Source: an uncultured Mollicutes bacterium (GTDB lineage: Bacteria > Bacillota_I > Bacilli_A > Acholeplasmatales > JAEDCM01). From it: DNA of 64,000 nt. The first letter of the stretch is position 1, and each line of letters starts with the position of its first letter. The stretch covers positions 1 to 64,000 of the forward strand of contig CAMVDS010000002.1 in NCBI GenBank assembly GCA_947166335.1, in the 5' to 3' direction. The notes below the pieces were generated by a model. The model was not told the DNA's origin and searched no databases. It saw only the letters and a list, made by a program, of their open reading frames with translations. Shown here in pieces: positions 34,582 through 43,866 of the stretch. The position numbers and the translations under genes were made by a program.

Positions 34582-35790
34582 ATGAAAGATTTAACTAAAC
34601 TAAAATTAATCTTCTTCTTAAAGTTCATGGCCGAAGCCATGTTCATCCCCTTTTTAGCGCTATATTATAAATCTCTAGGCTTTAACGAAGGTATAATTGG
34701 TTTATTTATTGCGATTCCTCCTTTAATTGGTATATGTTTAACTCCTATCTATTCAATAGTATGTAAAAATGTTAAAGTCGCGAAGATGACTTTCTCAATA
34801 ATAAGTATAATAAGCTTAGTTTGTATGTTCTTATATTTTAAACTTACAAACTTTGTTGGGTTACTTACTGTAATAATTATATTTAATGTATTCCATGCGA
34901 ATAACTTTGGATTACTTGAAGCATTTGCTTCTGTATGCGCTACAGAAAATAAAACTGATTACTCTAAGGTTAGAGTATATGGATCATTCGCATATGTTGC
35001 TGGTTTAATTCTATCAGGATTCTTAACTAGAATTAATTCATTCTTTTTTGCAATTATAATTGCTGGAGTACTTACAGCATTCGCAATTATAATTAGTTTC
35101 TTCTTACATGTTACACCACCTGAAAAGGCAATTGAAAAGCGCGATTTAAAGGTATTATTTAAAAATAAAAGCTATTTCATATTCATCATATTTATGGCTT
35201 TATTCATAGGTACTACTAATGTTGCGGATGATTTCTATTCAACATATCTAAAAGAAACAAAAGGCTTCTCCAATGATACTTATGGATACCTACAAGCATC
35301 ATTTATTGTTATTGAAGGGCTAGTAATTGTTTTCTTATTTAGTTTTAAGAAGAAATTTAAATTTAAACATCTTTATTTTCTAGCTATATTTTTCCCAATC
35401 ATTAGATATTTCTTAAGTGCTTTGAATGCTAGCTTACCAATAATAGTTTTAATTGGTTTAACACGTGGTATAACGTGGGGAATACATTCCTATTTATGGG
35501 CACAGTTTATTGTAAGTATAGTTGGAAAGAAAAATGGTACTTTTGGTGTAATGATTGCTGTTATGACTCTAAACTTCTATCAAGCAATAATGAAAATTGC
35601 TTTAGGTAGAGTAATAGATATGACTAGTTATTTCATCTTCTATCTAATTATTTCTTATATATTAATATTCGTATTATTATATTTTGTAATATTCTATCAT
35701 AATAATAATTATATAAATAATCTAACAGAAGAAATGAAAAGAATCAAAGAAGAAATTCCAGTTTCAAGCGAAGAAAAAAGGGCTAATTAA
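34582..35790 (+). CDS. Major facilitator superfamily transporter (MFS_1-like)
   Basis: A 402-residue protein with 12 membrane helices and the MFS_1-like/LacY-type layout: the opening KLKLIFFLKFMAEAMFIPFL, YSKVRVYGSFAYVAGLILSG near residue 133 (the 'R-x-W/Y-GS' motif of nucleoside and sugar:H+ symporters), and TRGITWGIHSYLWAQFI near residue 295. It would move a sugar, nucleoside or drug with protons. The tail after helix 12 is charged. GGAGG precedes the ATG. No enzyme gene adjoins to point to a substrate. Confidence 0.85.
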   Translation: MKDLTKLKLIFFLKFMAEAMFIPFLALYYKSLGFNEGIIGLFIAIPPLIGICLTPIYSIVCKNVKVAKMTFSIISIISLVCMFLYFKLTNFVGLLTVIIIFNVFHANNFGLLEAFASVCATENKTDYSKVRVYGSFAYVAGLILSGFLTRINSFFFAIIIAGVLTAFAIIISFFLHVTPPEKAIEKRDLKVLFKNKSYFIFIIFMALFIGTTNVADDFYSTYLKETKGFSNDTYGYLQASFIVIEGLVIVFLFSFKKKFKFKHLYFLAIFFPIIRYFLSALNASLPIIVLIGLTRGITWGIHSYLWAQFIVSIVGKKNGTFGVMIAVMTLNFYQAIMKIALGRVIDMTSYFIFYLIISYILIFVLLYFVIFYHNNNYINNLTEEMKRIKEEIPVSSEEKRAN

Positions 35791-35800
35791 GCCCTTTTTT
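35774..35800. terminator. Bidirectional terminator between MFS and TPR-like genes
   Basis: AAGGGC-TAATTAA-GCCCTT with a T-run on the right and a T-run in the opposite direction. It closes two convergent genes. Confidence 0.8.
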
Positions 35801-36269
35801 ATTGCCCACCATTTGAAACAATATTCCAAATTACAGCCATTATAATAAATGCGATAGCAATAACTCCTATTCCAGCACATAAGTATCCAATTAATTTAAA
35901 TCTATCTAAACCTCTTTTGTCTTTAATCATTACTTTTTTTCTTAAAACAATACATTTTTCTTTTAATTCAGCTGAATCTTTATAATCGCCTAAATCATTA
36001 AATAATTTGATTGCTTGATCTAATCTTTGAGCTGAATTTTTGTTTTCCATTAAGAAACATGCTCTATTATAATCTTCTTCTATTTTTACTTCTAAATTAG
36101 CTTTTGCTTCATTTAGTTTTAATACAGCAATATCTCTAAATTTTTTTGATTCTTTATAATCTTCTAAGCCTTCAAATATATTAACAGCTTCTTCTAAACT
36201 AGCTATATCTGTTTTTTCAGCTAAGTTTCTCGCTCTATTGTATTCTATTTCCATCATTTCTAAAGTCAT
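35799..36269 (-). CDS. Membrane-anchored protein with two TPR/Sel1-like repeats
   Basis: A 156-residue protein with two copies of a ~45-residue helical repeat: YNRARNLAEK...LEEAVNIFEGLEDYKES and YNRACFLMEN...LDQAIKLFNDLGDYKDS. This 'zinc-ribbon-partner' type of TPR repeat is frequent in Firmicute membrane proteins. A single C-terminal helix (FKLIGYLCAGIGVIAIAFII, about 128-150) follows. The N-terminal repeats would be cytosolic. AGAGGTGATTCT before ATG 36269 fixes the start; the longer frame has none. It lies 10 bases after the VanZ/Ig protein and is likely cotranscribed with it. Role unknown. Confidence 0.6.
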   Translation of the reverse strand: MTLEMMEIEYNRARNLAEKTDIASLEEAVNIFEGLEDYKESKKFRDIAVLKLNEAKANLEVKIEEDYNRACFLMENKNSAQRLDQAIKLFNDLGDYKDSAELKEKCIVLRKKVMIKDKRGLDRFKLIGYLCAGIGVIAIAFIIMAVIWNIVSNGGQ

Positions 36270-36279
36270 AGAATCACCT

Positions 36280-39024
36280 CTACTCTTCACTATCTTTTTT
36301 CTTATTCCTAAAATATTTTACAGCAAATATAGCAGTAAATACAATAGTTATTATAATTGCTGATGTAATATATCCAGAATAATCTATTAAAATATCCGAC
36401 ATACAACCTACTCTACCTGGAGTACGAGTTTGCAAGAATTCAGTAAATCCAGAAAATAGGAAACCAGATACAAAGTTTATACCAACACCTACAAAATATA
36501 ATCTTCTTCTAAAGAACATTGCATATGTTAGAGTCGCAAATATTGCTAAAACTAAGAATGCTCCAAAATGTCCTACGCTCTTTCTAACATAATATAAGAA
36601 TGATGTCATGTTTTCTATTACATTCTTCTTATATACTATTACATCTAATGTATAGATTATATATTGGTCTCCATCATTTACTTCAAGAGTAATAGTTGCT
36701 TCACCTTTCTTCTTAGGTTCAACTGTTCCATCAGAATAAACTTTAACTATCTTTTCATCACTTGAGGTATAATTAATTGTTTTATAAGTAGTATCACTTG
36801 AGAATGCTAATGTAAGATTTAATACTTCACCATTAATAATTTCTAACTTATGATCTTTAGTTGTACTATAATTACCTTTTATTTCAAAGTTCTTATTTTC
36901 AACTTTGATTAAGTTTTTAACAGTGAAAGTGAATTCTTTTTCTAAGCCGCTATATTCTTCAATGAACTTCATTGTAACTGTACCTTGTTCTTTAGGTGTG
37001 AAAGTGTTGTATTTTCTATCTATAGCGCCATTATCGATAATATTTACTTTGTATCTAGATGTATTAGAATCTACTAAAGATTCAGATAAATATGTTTTAC
37101 CTACATATAATATATTATCATTGTTATAATCTTTATTAAGTCCTTTAATCTTTACATCAAAGTTAGTAGTTAAGATGTCTTTAACATTAAATGTTATTTC
37201 ATATTTTGCCATATCTATTAATTCATCAAGATATATTGGTGTAATAGTTAAAGTTGATATTCCATTATCTACACCTGTTACCTTAAAGTTCTTATTATTT
37301 GATCTATACTTAATGCTATAACCATCAACACTAATAGCATATTGTTGAGATTCATAATCATCATTGATTATAAAATCTTTCGAACTACCAACACTTAGAT
37401 TATATGATGATGATTTAGCATCAACTGTTACACTAAATTTAAATAATGCATAAACACTTATTGGTTTATATACTACTGAACCATCTGTATTTTCATAATA
37501 CATATAACCATGAATAAATCCATAACCATCTTCATTAATTGTTATATTACTTCCATCCATTTTAGCTATTTCTTCATCAAAGCTGAAATAATAATTAGTG
37601 CTTTCTGGAGTTATTTGATTTTCGTTATTTAAGAATTTAGAAATCTTAAAGTAATCTTTTAGATTAGTTTTATTATTAATATAAATAACTGGATTTTCAC
37701 CCTTAACATAATTAATAACAAAATCATCTACCGAATAATCTGGTTTTGCATTTACATTTATTGTAATATCTTTAGATAGTGTATTATTATTTGAATCTTT
37801 TACTGTAACTGTAATAGTTGCGCTACCTAAAGATTTTGCCTTTATTTGGCCATTACTTAGTATTTCAATAATATTACTATCACTTGATGTATAAGTTGTA
37901 CTCTCAATTGATACATCATATGGTCTAACATTTTTAACAGATATTTTTTGAGTATTATTTATATACATTTTTCCTGAATAGTTAATATCAAAACTACTAA
38001 CATTACTTCTATTTTTTACTGTTAAAGTAATATCTTTATATATTGAACTATCATAAGATGAAGTTATTCTAATAGTACAACTTCCAGCAACACCTTTAAC
38101 ATATAACTTATTATTACTTACAGTACAAATATCTGTATCTAGTGATTGTAAAGTATATCCTTTAAATTCATTTGACGTATCTTTAGGGCTATAACTAACA
38201 CTAGGACTAAAGGCAGATGTTTGATCTACGTATTTACTTATATTTGAAGAATTGATAGATACTAGATGTACTTTTTCTTCTATTACTTCTTTAGCTATTA
38301 CTTTTACATAAATAACTGATTCTAAATCATTTGAAGTTTTACAAGTAATAGTAACTATTTCATCTGTAATGTCTTTAGCATAAATTGTATCGTTACTTAT
38401 GCTTATGCATGATGTATTACTAATTGTATAAGTAATCTTTTTATCAGTTACATTATCAGGGGCTAATAAATTATCAATTCTATAACTTCTACTTTTTTCA
38501 AGTATGTAATAATTATCAGTCATATCAACATTTAGAATACTTGATGTAATAGAGTTAGGCAAAATATCTTCTATTGTGATAACTATTTCATCAAAGATAT
38601 CTTGTTGACTAGCATTTGTGGCACGTATTACAACTTCTCCACTTTCTTTGAATACAACAGTACCATTCTTACTAACTGTTGCAATGTTACTATCAGATGT
38701 TGTATATGTATAAGATTTATGTGTTGAATATGCTGGTAGTGTTTCAACATTTAAATTGATAATTTTACCAACAGAAAAAACACGTTTATTATCAACGGTT
38801 TTAATAGAACAAGATGTAGCATCTATTTCTTTAGCTTGATCTCCTCCTAAGTCATTAATAAATCCACCTATTACATTACCAACAGCATTAGATTTTTTAG
38901 CTGACTGTTTACCTGGAGTTAGAGATTCAACTATAAGAACAATCATACATCCGATATATGCAATTAAAAATAAAATACGCATAATATGGTATTTCTTACT
39001 AAAAGTCATTTTCTCTAATTTCAT
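36280..39024 (-). CDS. VanZ-domain protein interrupted by a large BIG2/Ig-like repeat region
   Basis: A 914-residue membrane protein. Residues ~12-34 form helix 1 (RILFLIAYIGCMIVLIVESL) ending in the VanZ-type ESLTPG. Then ~770 extracytoplasmic residues contain several Ig-like BIG2 units (for example YTTSDSNIATVSKNGTV, YTSSDSNIIEILSNGQIKA and YTSSDEKIVKVYSDGTVEP). The last ~110 residues return to VanZ: RKSVGHFGAFLVLAIFATL, then FTEFLQTRTPGRVGCMSDIL, with three helices. VanZ domains are small four-helix units linked to glycopeptide resistance and surface polymers. Here helix 1 is separated from helices 2-4 by the insert. ATG 39024 follows AGAGGACGTTAT. A surface-sensing or anchoring role is inferred. 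Confidence 0.8.
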   Translation of the reverse strand: MKLEKMTFSKKYHIMRILFLIAYIGCMIVLIVESLTPGKQSAKKSNAVGNVIGGFINDLGGDQAKEIDATSCSIKTVDNKRVFSVGKIINLNVETLPAYSTHKSYTYTTSDSNIATVSKNGTVVFKESGEVVIRATNASQQDIFDEIVITIEDILPNSITSSILNVDMTDNYYILEKSRSYRIDNLLAPDNVTDKKITYTISNTSCISISNDTIYAKDITDEIVTITCKTSNDLESVIYVKVIAKEVIEEKVHLVSINSSNISKYVDQTSAFSPSVSYSPKDTSNEFKGYTLQSLDTDICTVSNNKLYVKGVAGSCTIRITSSYDSSIYKDITLTVKNRSNVSSFDINYSGKMYINNTQKISVKNVRPYDVSIESTTYTSSDSNIIEILSNGQIKAKSLGSATITVTVKDSNNNTLSKDITINVNAKPDYSVDDFVINYVKGENPVIYINNKTNLKDYFKISKFLNNENQITPESTNYYFSFDEEIAKMDGSNITINEDGYGFIHGYMYYENTDGSVVYKPISVYALFKFSVTVDAKSSSYNLSVGSSKDFIINDDYESQQYAISVDGYSIKYRSNNKNFKVTGVDNGISTLTITPIYLDELIDMAKYEITFNVKDILTTNFDVKIKGLNKDYNNDNILYVGKTYLSESLVDSNTSRYKVNIIDNGAIDRKYNTFTPKEQGTVTMKFIEEYSGLEKEFTFTVKNLIKVENKNFEIKGNYSTTKDHKLEIINGEVLNLTLAFSSDTTYKTINYTSSDEKIVKVYSDGTVEPKKKGEATITLEVNDGDQYIIYTLDVIVYKKNVIENMTSFLYYVRKSVGHFGAFLVLAIFATLTYAMFFRRRLYFVGVGINFVSGFLFSGFTEFLQTRTPGRVGCMSDILIDYSGYITSAIIITIVFTAIFAVKYFRNKKKDSEE

Positions 39025-39109
39025 ATAACGTCCTCTTCCATCAACTTCCATTATACAAAAAAAATATTAAATTATAAATAATTTTTAGGTATAATTTAAT
39101 ATTAAAAAA

Positions 39110-39715
39110 CTACCAGCTAGTGTTAGTCTTTATTTTTTTTACTATTTTTTTAATGAATTTTGCTGGATTACCATAATATAATGAATCAGCTTCTACATCA
39201 TGTGTTACAAGTGAATTAGCCCCTATAACTGCATTATCTCCTATTGTTACTCCAGGCATTATTGTGACGTTTGCTGCTATCCATACATTGTTACCAATTG
39301 CTACAGGTAAGTTCTTTTGATTCTTGTCTAAAAATCTCTCTATTGGATCTAATGGATGAACCGGGGTAATAATTGTGCAATTTGGCCCTATTAGGACATT
39401 ATCTCCTATTGTGATTTTTCCATCATCTACTAAAGTTAGTTTAAAATTCGCATAGAAATTTTTGCCTACAAAACAATTCTTACAGCCAAAATTTGAATGA
39501 ATTGGAGATTCTACATATGAGTTTTCTCAAATAGCTCCAAACATTTCTTTTAGCATTTCTCCTCGTAATTTTAAATTCTCTAAGCTTGATACTGTATTAT
39601 TAAATTTATTCACTTCTTCAATACAATCTAATTGGTATTTAAGTATCTCTTTATTATTACAATCATAATATTCTTCACTGAATAGAATCTTATCAAACTT
39701 ATCATTTCTTTTCAT
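39110..39715 (-). pseudogene. Maltose/galactoside O-acetyltransferase (Maa-like), in-frame TGA at codon 63
   Basis: Starting at ATG 39715 (after GGATGTGACGAT) the frame gives 62 residues ending MLKEMFGAI, then TGA at 39527-39529. It continues in the same frame for 139 codons to TAG without another lesion. The downstream part is a left-handed beta-helix acetyltransferase (ITIGDNVLIGPNCTIITPVH, then NVWIAANVTIMPGVTIGDNA and YYGNPAKFIKK). In relatives the interrupted place is a conserved glycine in '(V/I)G(D/E)', so one base change from GGA explains it. The family acetylates sugars or serogroup oligosaccharides with acetyl-CoA. Either a recent nonsense mutation or a read-through site. Confidence 0.85.
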
Positions 39716-39763
39716 ATCGTCACATCCTTTATTTCATTATAGCATTTTTATTTCCTTAAAAAT

Positions 39764-39790
39764 AAAAAAAGACTGATAAAATATCAATCT
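39764..39790 (-). terminator. Terminator of tRNA-Asp
   Basis: AGATTGATA-TTT-TATCAGTCT on the minus strand is followed by seven T, 13 bases after the tRNA CCA end. Confidence 0.8.
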
Positions 39791-39802
39791 AATAATACTA
39801 AT

Positions 39803-39877
39803 TGGCGGTCCCAAGGGGAATTGAACCCCTCTCTAAAGAGTGACAATCTTTTATACTAACCAATATACTATGGGACC
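39803..39877 (-). tRNA. tRNA-Asp (GUC)
   Basis: A 75-nt cloverleaf on the minus strand begins GGTCCCATAGTATATTGG and ends TTGGGACCGCCA. The anticodon stem AAAGA / TCTTT holds loop TTGTCAC, anticodon GTC. CCA is encoded. It stands alone with its own terminator. Confidence 0.93.
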
Positions 39878-39923
39878 ACAATTAGATTATAACATAAATT
39901 TTTGAAATTAATAGTATAAATTA

Positions 39924-40370
39924 TTATAATTTATATTCCATGAAATTATTCTTTTTTATAAAGCCATACTTAGAATATAATAATTCACCCATTTTTGAAG
40001 CAGTAATATGAATCAAACTAAATTCATTATCTCTAGCATAAGATGTAATTAAATCAAGCATTTTTGTTGCGATACCACATCTTCTGTAATCTGGATTTAC
40101 ATACATGCTAGATAGTAAGCCAATTTTACCATTTGGGCAATTATAATAAGGTGGCTTATAACAAGTAGATAAAGAGCCAGTAGCTATTATTTTATTATTA
40201 TCTATACAACCAAATATAACAAAACTATTTGATTTCATTTGTTCATTATAAAAATTATACAAGCTTGGTTTTAAATCAAATGATTCAATTGCGCCCTCAT
40301 CTTTTAATTGTTTAAGTCTCAAATCTATTATTTCATCAATGTATTCTATTGTTAATTTTTTAAATTCCAC
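39924..40370 (-). CDS. GNAT-family N-acetyltransferase
   Basis: A 148-residue GNAT: the core strand LSSMYVNPDYRRCGIATKML near residue 87, with the R-R-x-G-I-A acetyl-CoA loop, followed by HITASKMGELLYSKYGFIKK. This is a typical small acetyltransferase with an unknown acceptor. GGTGATAATGTGG before the ATG is a moderate ribosome site. It lies eight bases after the SpoIIAA-like gene and is likely cotranscribed with it. Confidence 0.85.
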   Translation of the reverse strand: MEFKKLTIEYIDEIIDLRLKQLKDEGAIESFDLKPSLYNFYNEQMKSNSFVIFGCIDNNKIIATGSLSTCYKPPYYNCPNGKIGLLSSMYVNPDYRRCGIATKMLDLITSYARDNEFSLIHITASKMGELLYSKYGFIKKNNFMEYKL

Positions 40371-40378
40371 ATTATCAC

Positions 40379-40747
40379 CTAGATTTCATCTATACTATAA
40401 ATATATTTGAATTCTAATAAGCTATTAGAATCATTTTCTTGTCCTTCTAATTCTTCTTTTAAAGAATTATCTTTATCGATAATAAAATAAATTACCTTAC
40501 ATCCATATTCTTTTGCTTTTACCATGAAATAATCTTTAACCCATATAGTATCTAGAGGATTATCAACAAAACCATTTCTTGTATCAGCAACATAATTACA
40601 TTTATGCTCTTTAATAACATTTAAGGCATTGTTTAATATATCTCTATATGTATCAAGTTCACAGTAATTCATCCATTTAACTAATACTAAATTTTTATCA
40701 TCTAAATAATATACATTAGCATATTTTGATTCTTTTATTACTATCAT
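40379..40747 (-). CDS. Small SpoIIAA/STAS-like hypothetical protein
   Basis: A 122-residue protein with the alternating strand/helix order of STAS or SpoIIAA-like proteins: strand YANVYYLDDKNLVLVKWM, helix YRDILNNALNVIKEH, strand CNYVADTRNG, helix, and strand CKVIYFIID. I see no conserved phosphoserine site. The assignment is by pattern only. ATG 40747 is chosen because GGAGGTACAT precedes it; an in-frame ATG four codons earlier lies on that ribosome site. It is followed by the GNAT gene. Confidence 0.5.
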   Translation of the reverse strand: MIVIKESKYANVYYLDDKNLVLVKWMNYCELDTYRDILNNALNVIKEHKCNYVADTRNGFVDNPLDTIWVKDYFMVKAKEYGCKVIYFIIDKDNSLKEELEGQENDSNSLLEFKYIYSIDEI

Positions 40748-40775
40748 ATGTACCTCCATTAAATGGCTTGTTTAA

Positions 40776-40802
40776 AAGAAAAGATAGATGTTACTCTATC
40801 TT
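40776..40802 (-). terminator. Terminator of the nfnAB operon
   Basis: AAGATAG-AGTAACAT-CTATCTT on the minus strand is followed by a T-rich tract, overlapping the nfnB stop codon. Confidence 0.75.
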
Positions 40803-42180
40803 ACTTTAATAATTTTTCTTTAATTGATTTTGCAGCGTGTCTACCTGCACCCATTGCAAGAATTACTGTTGCAGCACCTGTTACAGCATCTCCACCTGCA
40901 TATACATTTTCTTTAGTTGTTTCAAGTGTTTCTTCGTTAACAACTAAACATCTCTTTTTATTAATTTCTAAGCCTTTTGTAGTCTTACTAATTAGTGGGT
41001 TAGGTGATGTACCTAAAGCCATAATTACCATATCTACATCCATAATAAATTCAGAGTTTGGAATTTCTACTGGCGAGCGTCTTCCTGATGCATCTGGTTC
41101 ACCTAATTCCATTTTTACACACTTCATACCACAAACACAACCCTTTTCATCCATTAGGATTTCTGTTGGGTTAGTTAGCATATGGAAGTTAACTCCTTCT
41201 TCCTTAGCATGATGAACTTCTTCAACTCTTGCAGGAAGTTCTGATTCGCTTCTTCTATAAACTATATTTGCTTCTGCACCAAGTCTTAAAGCTGTTCTAA
41301 CTGCATCCATAGCAACGTTACCACCACCGACTACGGCAACTTTCTTACCAACTACTACTGGTGTATCATAACATTCATCAAATGCTCTCATTAAGTTAAC
41401 TCTTGTTAAGAATTCATTTGCTGATAAAACGCCATTAGCATTTTCTCCTGGAATACCCATAAACTTAGGTAGACCGGCACCTGAACCTATAAACATAGCA
41501 TCAAAGCCTTCGTTAAATAATTCATCAATTGTTATAGTTTTACCTACGATAACATCTGTTTCAATCTTAACACCAAGCTTTTTGATGTTTTCTACTTCAT
41601 GAGCAACTACTTCATCTTTTGGTAGACGGAATTCAGGAATACCATAAACTAATACTCCACCAGCTTTATGAAGTGCTTCAAAAATAGTTACATCAAATCC
41701 TGCTTTAGCTAAATCTCCAGCACAAGTTAAACCTGCTGGACCAGCACCTATAATAGCAACCTTCTTACCATTTTTAGGTTCTGTCTTTGTTAAATCATAA
41801 TTATTCTTTCTAGAAGTATCAGCTACATATCTTTCAAGTTTACCGATACTTACAGGTTCACCTTTAACTCCTAAAACGCATTTACCTTCACATTGTTTTT
41901 CTTGTGGGCATACTCTACCACAAACAGCTGGAAGTGAGCTATATTTAGCGATTTCTTCAGCAGCAGCTAAATCATTACCTTCTTTAACTTGTTTGATAAA
42001 TGCAGGAATATTAATGCCTACAGGACAACCTGTAACGCATTGTGGATTCTTACAAGATAAGCATCTAGAAGCTTCTAATCTTGCTTCTTCTTCGTTATAT
42101 CCTAAACAAACTTCTTTAAAGTTTTTAGCTCTTTCTTTTGGATCTTGTTCTCTAACAGGAACTTTCTTCATTCTATCCAT
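40801..42180 (-). CDS. nfnB: NfnB-like NAD(P)H oxidoreductase subunit (GltD family)
   Basis: A 459-residue GltD-type flavoprotein. The N-terminal [4Fe-4S] region has CLSCKNPQCVTGCPVGINIP near residue 40 and VCGRVCPQEKQCEGKC near residue 90. FAD-binding VAIIGAGPAGLTCAGDLA is near 142 and a second dinucleotide fold VAVVGGGNVAMDAVRTAL near 282. Directly behind the NfnA/SudB-like gene, this is the large subunit of NADH-dependent ferredoxin:NADP+ oxidoreductase (NfnAB), which couples NADPH, NADH and ferredoxin by electron bifurcation. A GltD role is unlikely because no gltB adjoins. Its ATG overlaps the nfnA stop (TAATG). Confidence 0.85.
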   Translation of the reverse strand: MDRMKKVPVREQDPKERAKNFKEVCLGYNEEEARLEASRCLSCKNPQCVTGCPVGINIPAFIKQVKEGNDLAAAEEIAKYSSLPAVCGRVCPQEKQCEGKCVLGVKGEPVSIGKLERYVADTSRKNNYDLTKTEPKNGKKVAIIGAGPAGLTCAGDLAKAGFDVTIFEALHKAGGVLVYGIPEFRLPKDEVVAHEVENIKKLGVKIETDVIVGKTITIDELFNEGFDAMFIGSGAGLPKFMGIPGENANGVLSANEFLTRVNLMRAFDECYDTPVVVGKKVAVVGGGNVAMDAVRTALRLGAEANIVYRRSESELPARVEEVHHAKEEGVNFHMLTNPTEILMDEKGCVCGMKCVKMELGEPDASGRRSPVEIPNSEFIMDVDMVIMALGTSPNPLISKTTKGLEINKKRCLVVNEETLETTKENVYAGGDAVTGAATVILAMGAGRHAAKSIKEKLLK

Positions 42181-43070
42181 TATGCCTCACCTCCACAATG
42201 ACCGCATCCACCATGATGAGTGTCTCCTTCTTCAAAGGCTAATTTTGCTCTACCTTCTTCAGTCTTATAGATTTGTTGTCTACGCATTGCTTCATCATAG
42301 TTAACTAGATGTCCATCAAATTCAGGACCATCTACGCATGCAAATTTAACTTCATTACCTACAGTTACACGACATGCTCCACACATACCTGTACCATCAA
42401 CCATAATAGGGTTAAGTGATACAACTGTTGGAATGTTTAATTTTTTTGTAGTCATTGATGTAAACTTCATCATAATCATTGGTCCAATGATTACTGCATG
42501 ATTATATTCTTTACCTTTATTATTTACTAAGTCTTCTAGACATTGACTACCATTACCATGGAATCCAAATGATCCATCATCTGTAGCTAAATAAAGGTTA
42601 GTAGCAACTTTCTTCATCATATCAACCATTATATATAAATCTTTATTTCTAGCACCAATTATTACATCTGAATCTATTCCGTTTTCTCTTAGCCATTTAA
42701 CTTGTGGATAAACTGGAGCTGTACCTACACCACCAGCAATAAAGATAATCTTCTTATTCTTTAATTCTTCTTTTGGCATAGTACATAAATCACTTGGATT
42801 TCCAAGTGGTCCAACAAAGTCAGCAATAGAATCACCTACATTAAATTTAGATAATTCCATAGTTGATTTACCAACAGTTTGGAAAACAATAGTTACAGTT
42901 CCTTTTTCTCTATCATAATCAGCGATAGTTAGAGGAATTCTTTCACCAAATTCTGTATTTCTTGTAATAATGAATTGTCCAGGCATTGCACTCTTAGCAA
43001 CTCTTGGAGCTAAAATATCCATTAAATAAATATTGTTTGCTAGATATTCTTTTCTTACAATCTTAAACAT
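42180..43070 (-). CDS. nfnA: NfnA/SudB-like ferredoxin-NAD(P)+ reductase subunit
   Basis: A 296-residue protein: an FAD domain (GERIPLTIADYDREKGTVTI, near 50), a dinucleotide-binding domain (IIFIAGGVGTAPVYPQVKWL, near 110) and a C-terminal [2Fe-2S] cluster site DGTGMCGACRV ... FACVDGPEFDGH near 226. This is the PyrK/NfnA/SudB plan. With NfnB it forms the bifurcating transhydrogenase of anaerobes. It is the first gene of the pair. The C-terminus ends HHGGCGHCGG, a Cys/His tail that may bind another metal and is unusual. Confidence 0.85.
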   Translation of the reverse strand: MFKIVRKEYLANNIYLMDILAPRVAKSAMPGQFIITRNTEFGERIPLTIADYDREKGTVTIVFQTVGKSTMELSKFNVGDSIADFVGPLGNPSDLCTMPKEELKNKKIIFIAGGVGTAPVYPQVKWLRENGIDSDVIIGARNKDLYIMVDMMKKVATNLYLATDDGSFGFHGNGSQCLEDLVNNKGKEYNHAVIIGPMIMMKFTSMTTKKLNIPTVVSLNPIMVDGTGMCGACRVTVGNEVKFACVDGPEFDGHLVNYDEAMRRQQIYKTEEGRAKLAFEEGDTHHGGCGHCGGEA

Positions 43071-43239
43071 AAATAAATCACCCTTTACTATTAAAATTAT
43101 TTTTCTTTAAAAAGAAAAAACACTTTCAACTATTACATTATAGCAATTATTACGCAATATTTCTACACAATTTTTTAAATAATTATAAGAAATTAATAAT
43201 ATGTATACAATTAAAAGACATTTTGTGCATAAAATGAAA

Positions 43240-43261
43240 AAGTACTAGTTAACTAGTACTT
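43240..43261 (-). terminator. Palindromic terminator AAGTACTAGTTAACTAGTACTT
   Basis: A perfect 20-bp palindrome (43241-43260) with one flanking A-T pair, followed on the minus strand by TTTT. It closes the two-helix membrane protein gene. Confidence 0.7.
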
Positions 43262-43763
43262 AAATGTTAGCTTTTACTTTAATAAATATCTCTTCAGCAC
43301 TAAGCTTATTAATAAATAATGTGATTCCTTTTTTATCCTTCATTAAATTTAAGAATCCTTCCTTTTTTAAAGAATCATCTTCTAATGATTCTAAACACCT
43401 TAATTTTTTAGATTCTTCTTTAGAAAAAACGTCTAAATAAGCGTGTTTCCTAAATATTGATACAAATATTAACGAATCGCTATTTGCCATCTCTATGTAA
43501 CAATTATTATGCTTTATATCATAAGTTATAACATTTAATTCAGGATGGTTTTTTATATAGTTTTCTAATTCAATCTTTCTATATTTTGTAATACTATCAT
43601 TTCTAATAAATAATGATAATAATACAGATGTAGGTAATAAGCATATTGCAAATATTGTATAGCCAATTACTGATGTTCTATCTTTAACTAAAGTAATTAC
43701 TAAAATAGTAATTGTGATTATTAAAGATAATAGAAAGAATAAGAATATATTTCTTCTATTCAT
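43260..43763 (-). CDS. Hypothetical two-helix membrane protein
   Basis: A 167-residue protein with two N-terminal helices (NIFLFFLLSLIITITILVIT and TIFAICLLPTSVLLSLFI, to about residue 50) followed by a soluble domain of ~115 residues with strands NVITYDIKHNNCYIEM and LIFVSIFRKHAYLDVF. I do not recognise the family. ATG 43763 follows AAAGGTGATTAT; the longer frame upstream contains a promoter-like TATAAT instead. It lies between trpB2 and nfnA with terminators on both sides, so it is monocistronic. Confidence 0.6.
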   Translation of the reverse strand: MNRRNIFLFFLLSLIITITILVITLVKDRTSVIGYTIFAICLLPTSVLLSLFIRNDSITKYRKIELENYIKNHPELNVITYDIKHNNCYIEMANSDSLIFVSIFRKHAYLDVFSKEESKKLRCLESLEDDSLKKEGFLNLMKDKKGITLFINKLSAEEIFIKVKANI

Positions 43764-43803
43764 ATAATCACCTTTTTTTATTATATCATATTTTCTTATA
43801 AAC

Positions 43804-43835
43804 AAAAATGGAATTGATGATCAATTCCATTTTTC
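43804..43835 (-). terminator. Terminator of trpB2
   Basis: AAAAATGGAATTGA-TCA-TCAATTCCATTTTT on the minus strand, a long perfect stem whose 3' arm ends in T. Confidence 0.8.
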
Positions 43836-43866
43836 ATATATTTAATAGAGATTGAAATATTAATTA

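Noticed and set aside
40801..42180. Glutamate synthase small subunit (GltD)
   Set aside because: Sequence fits the GltD family, but no gltB is near and the direct partner is an NfnA/SudB-like subunit, so NfnB is more likely.
43241..43260. Operator palindrome AGTACTAGTTAACTAGTACT
   Set aside because: It directly follows the stop codon of a minus-strand gene and is followed by T on that strand, so a terminator is the simpler reading.
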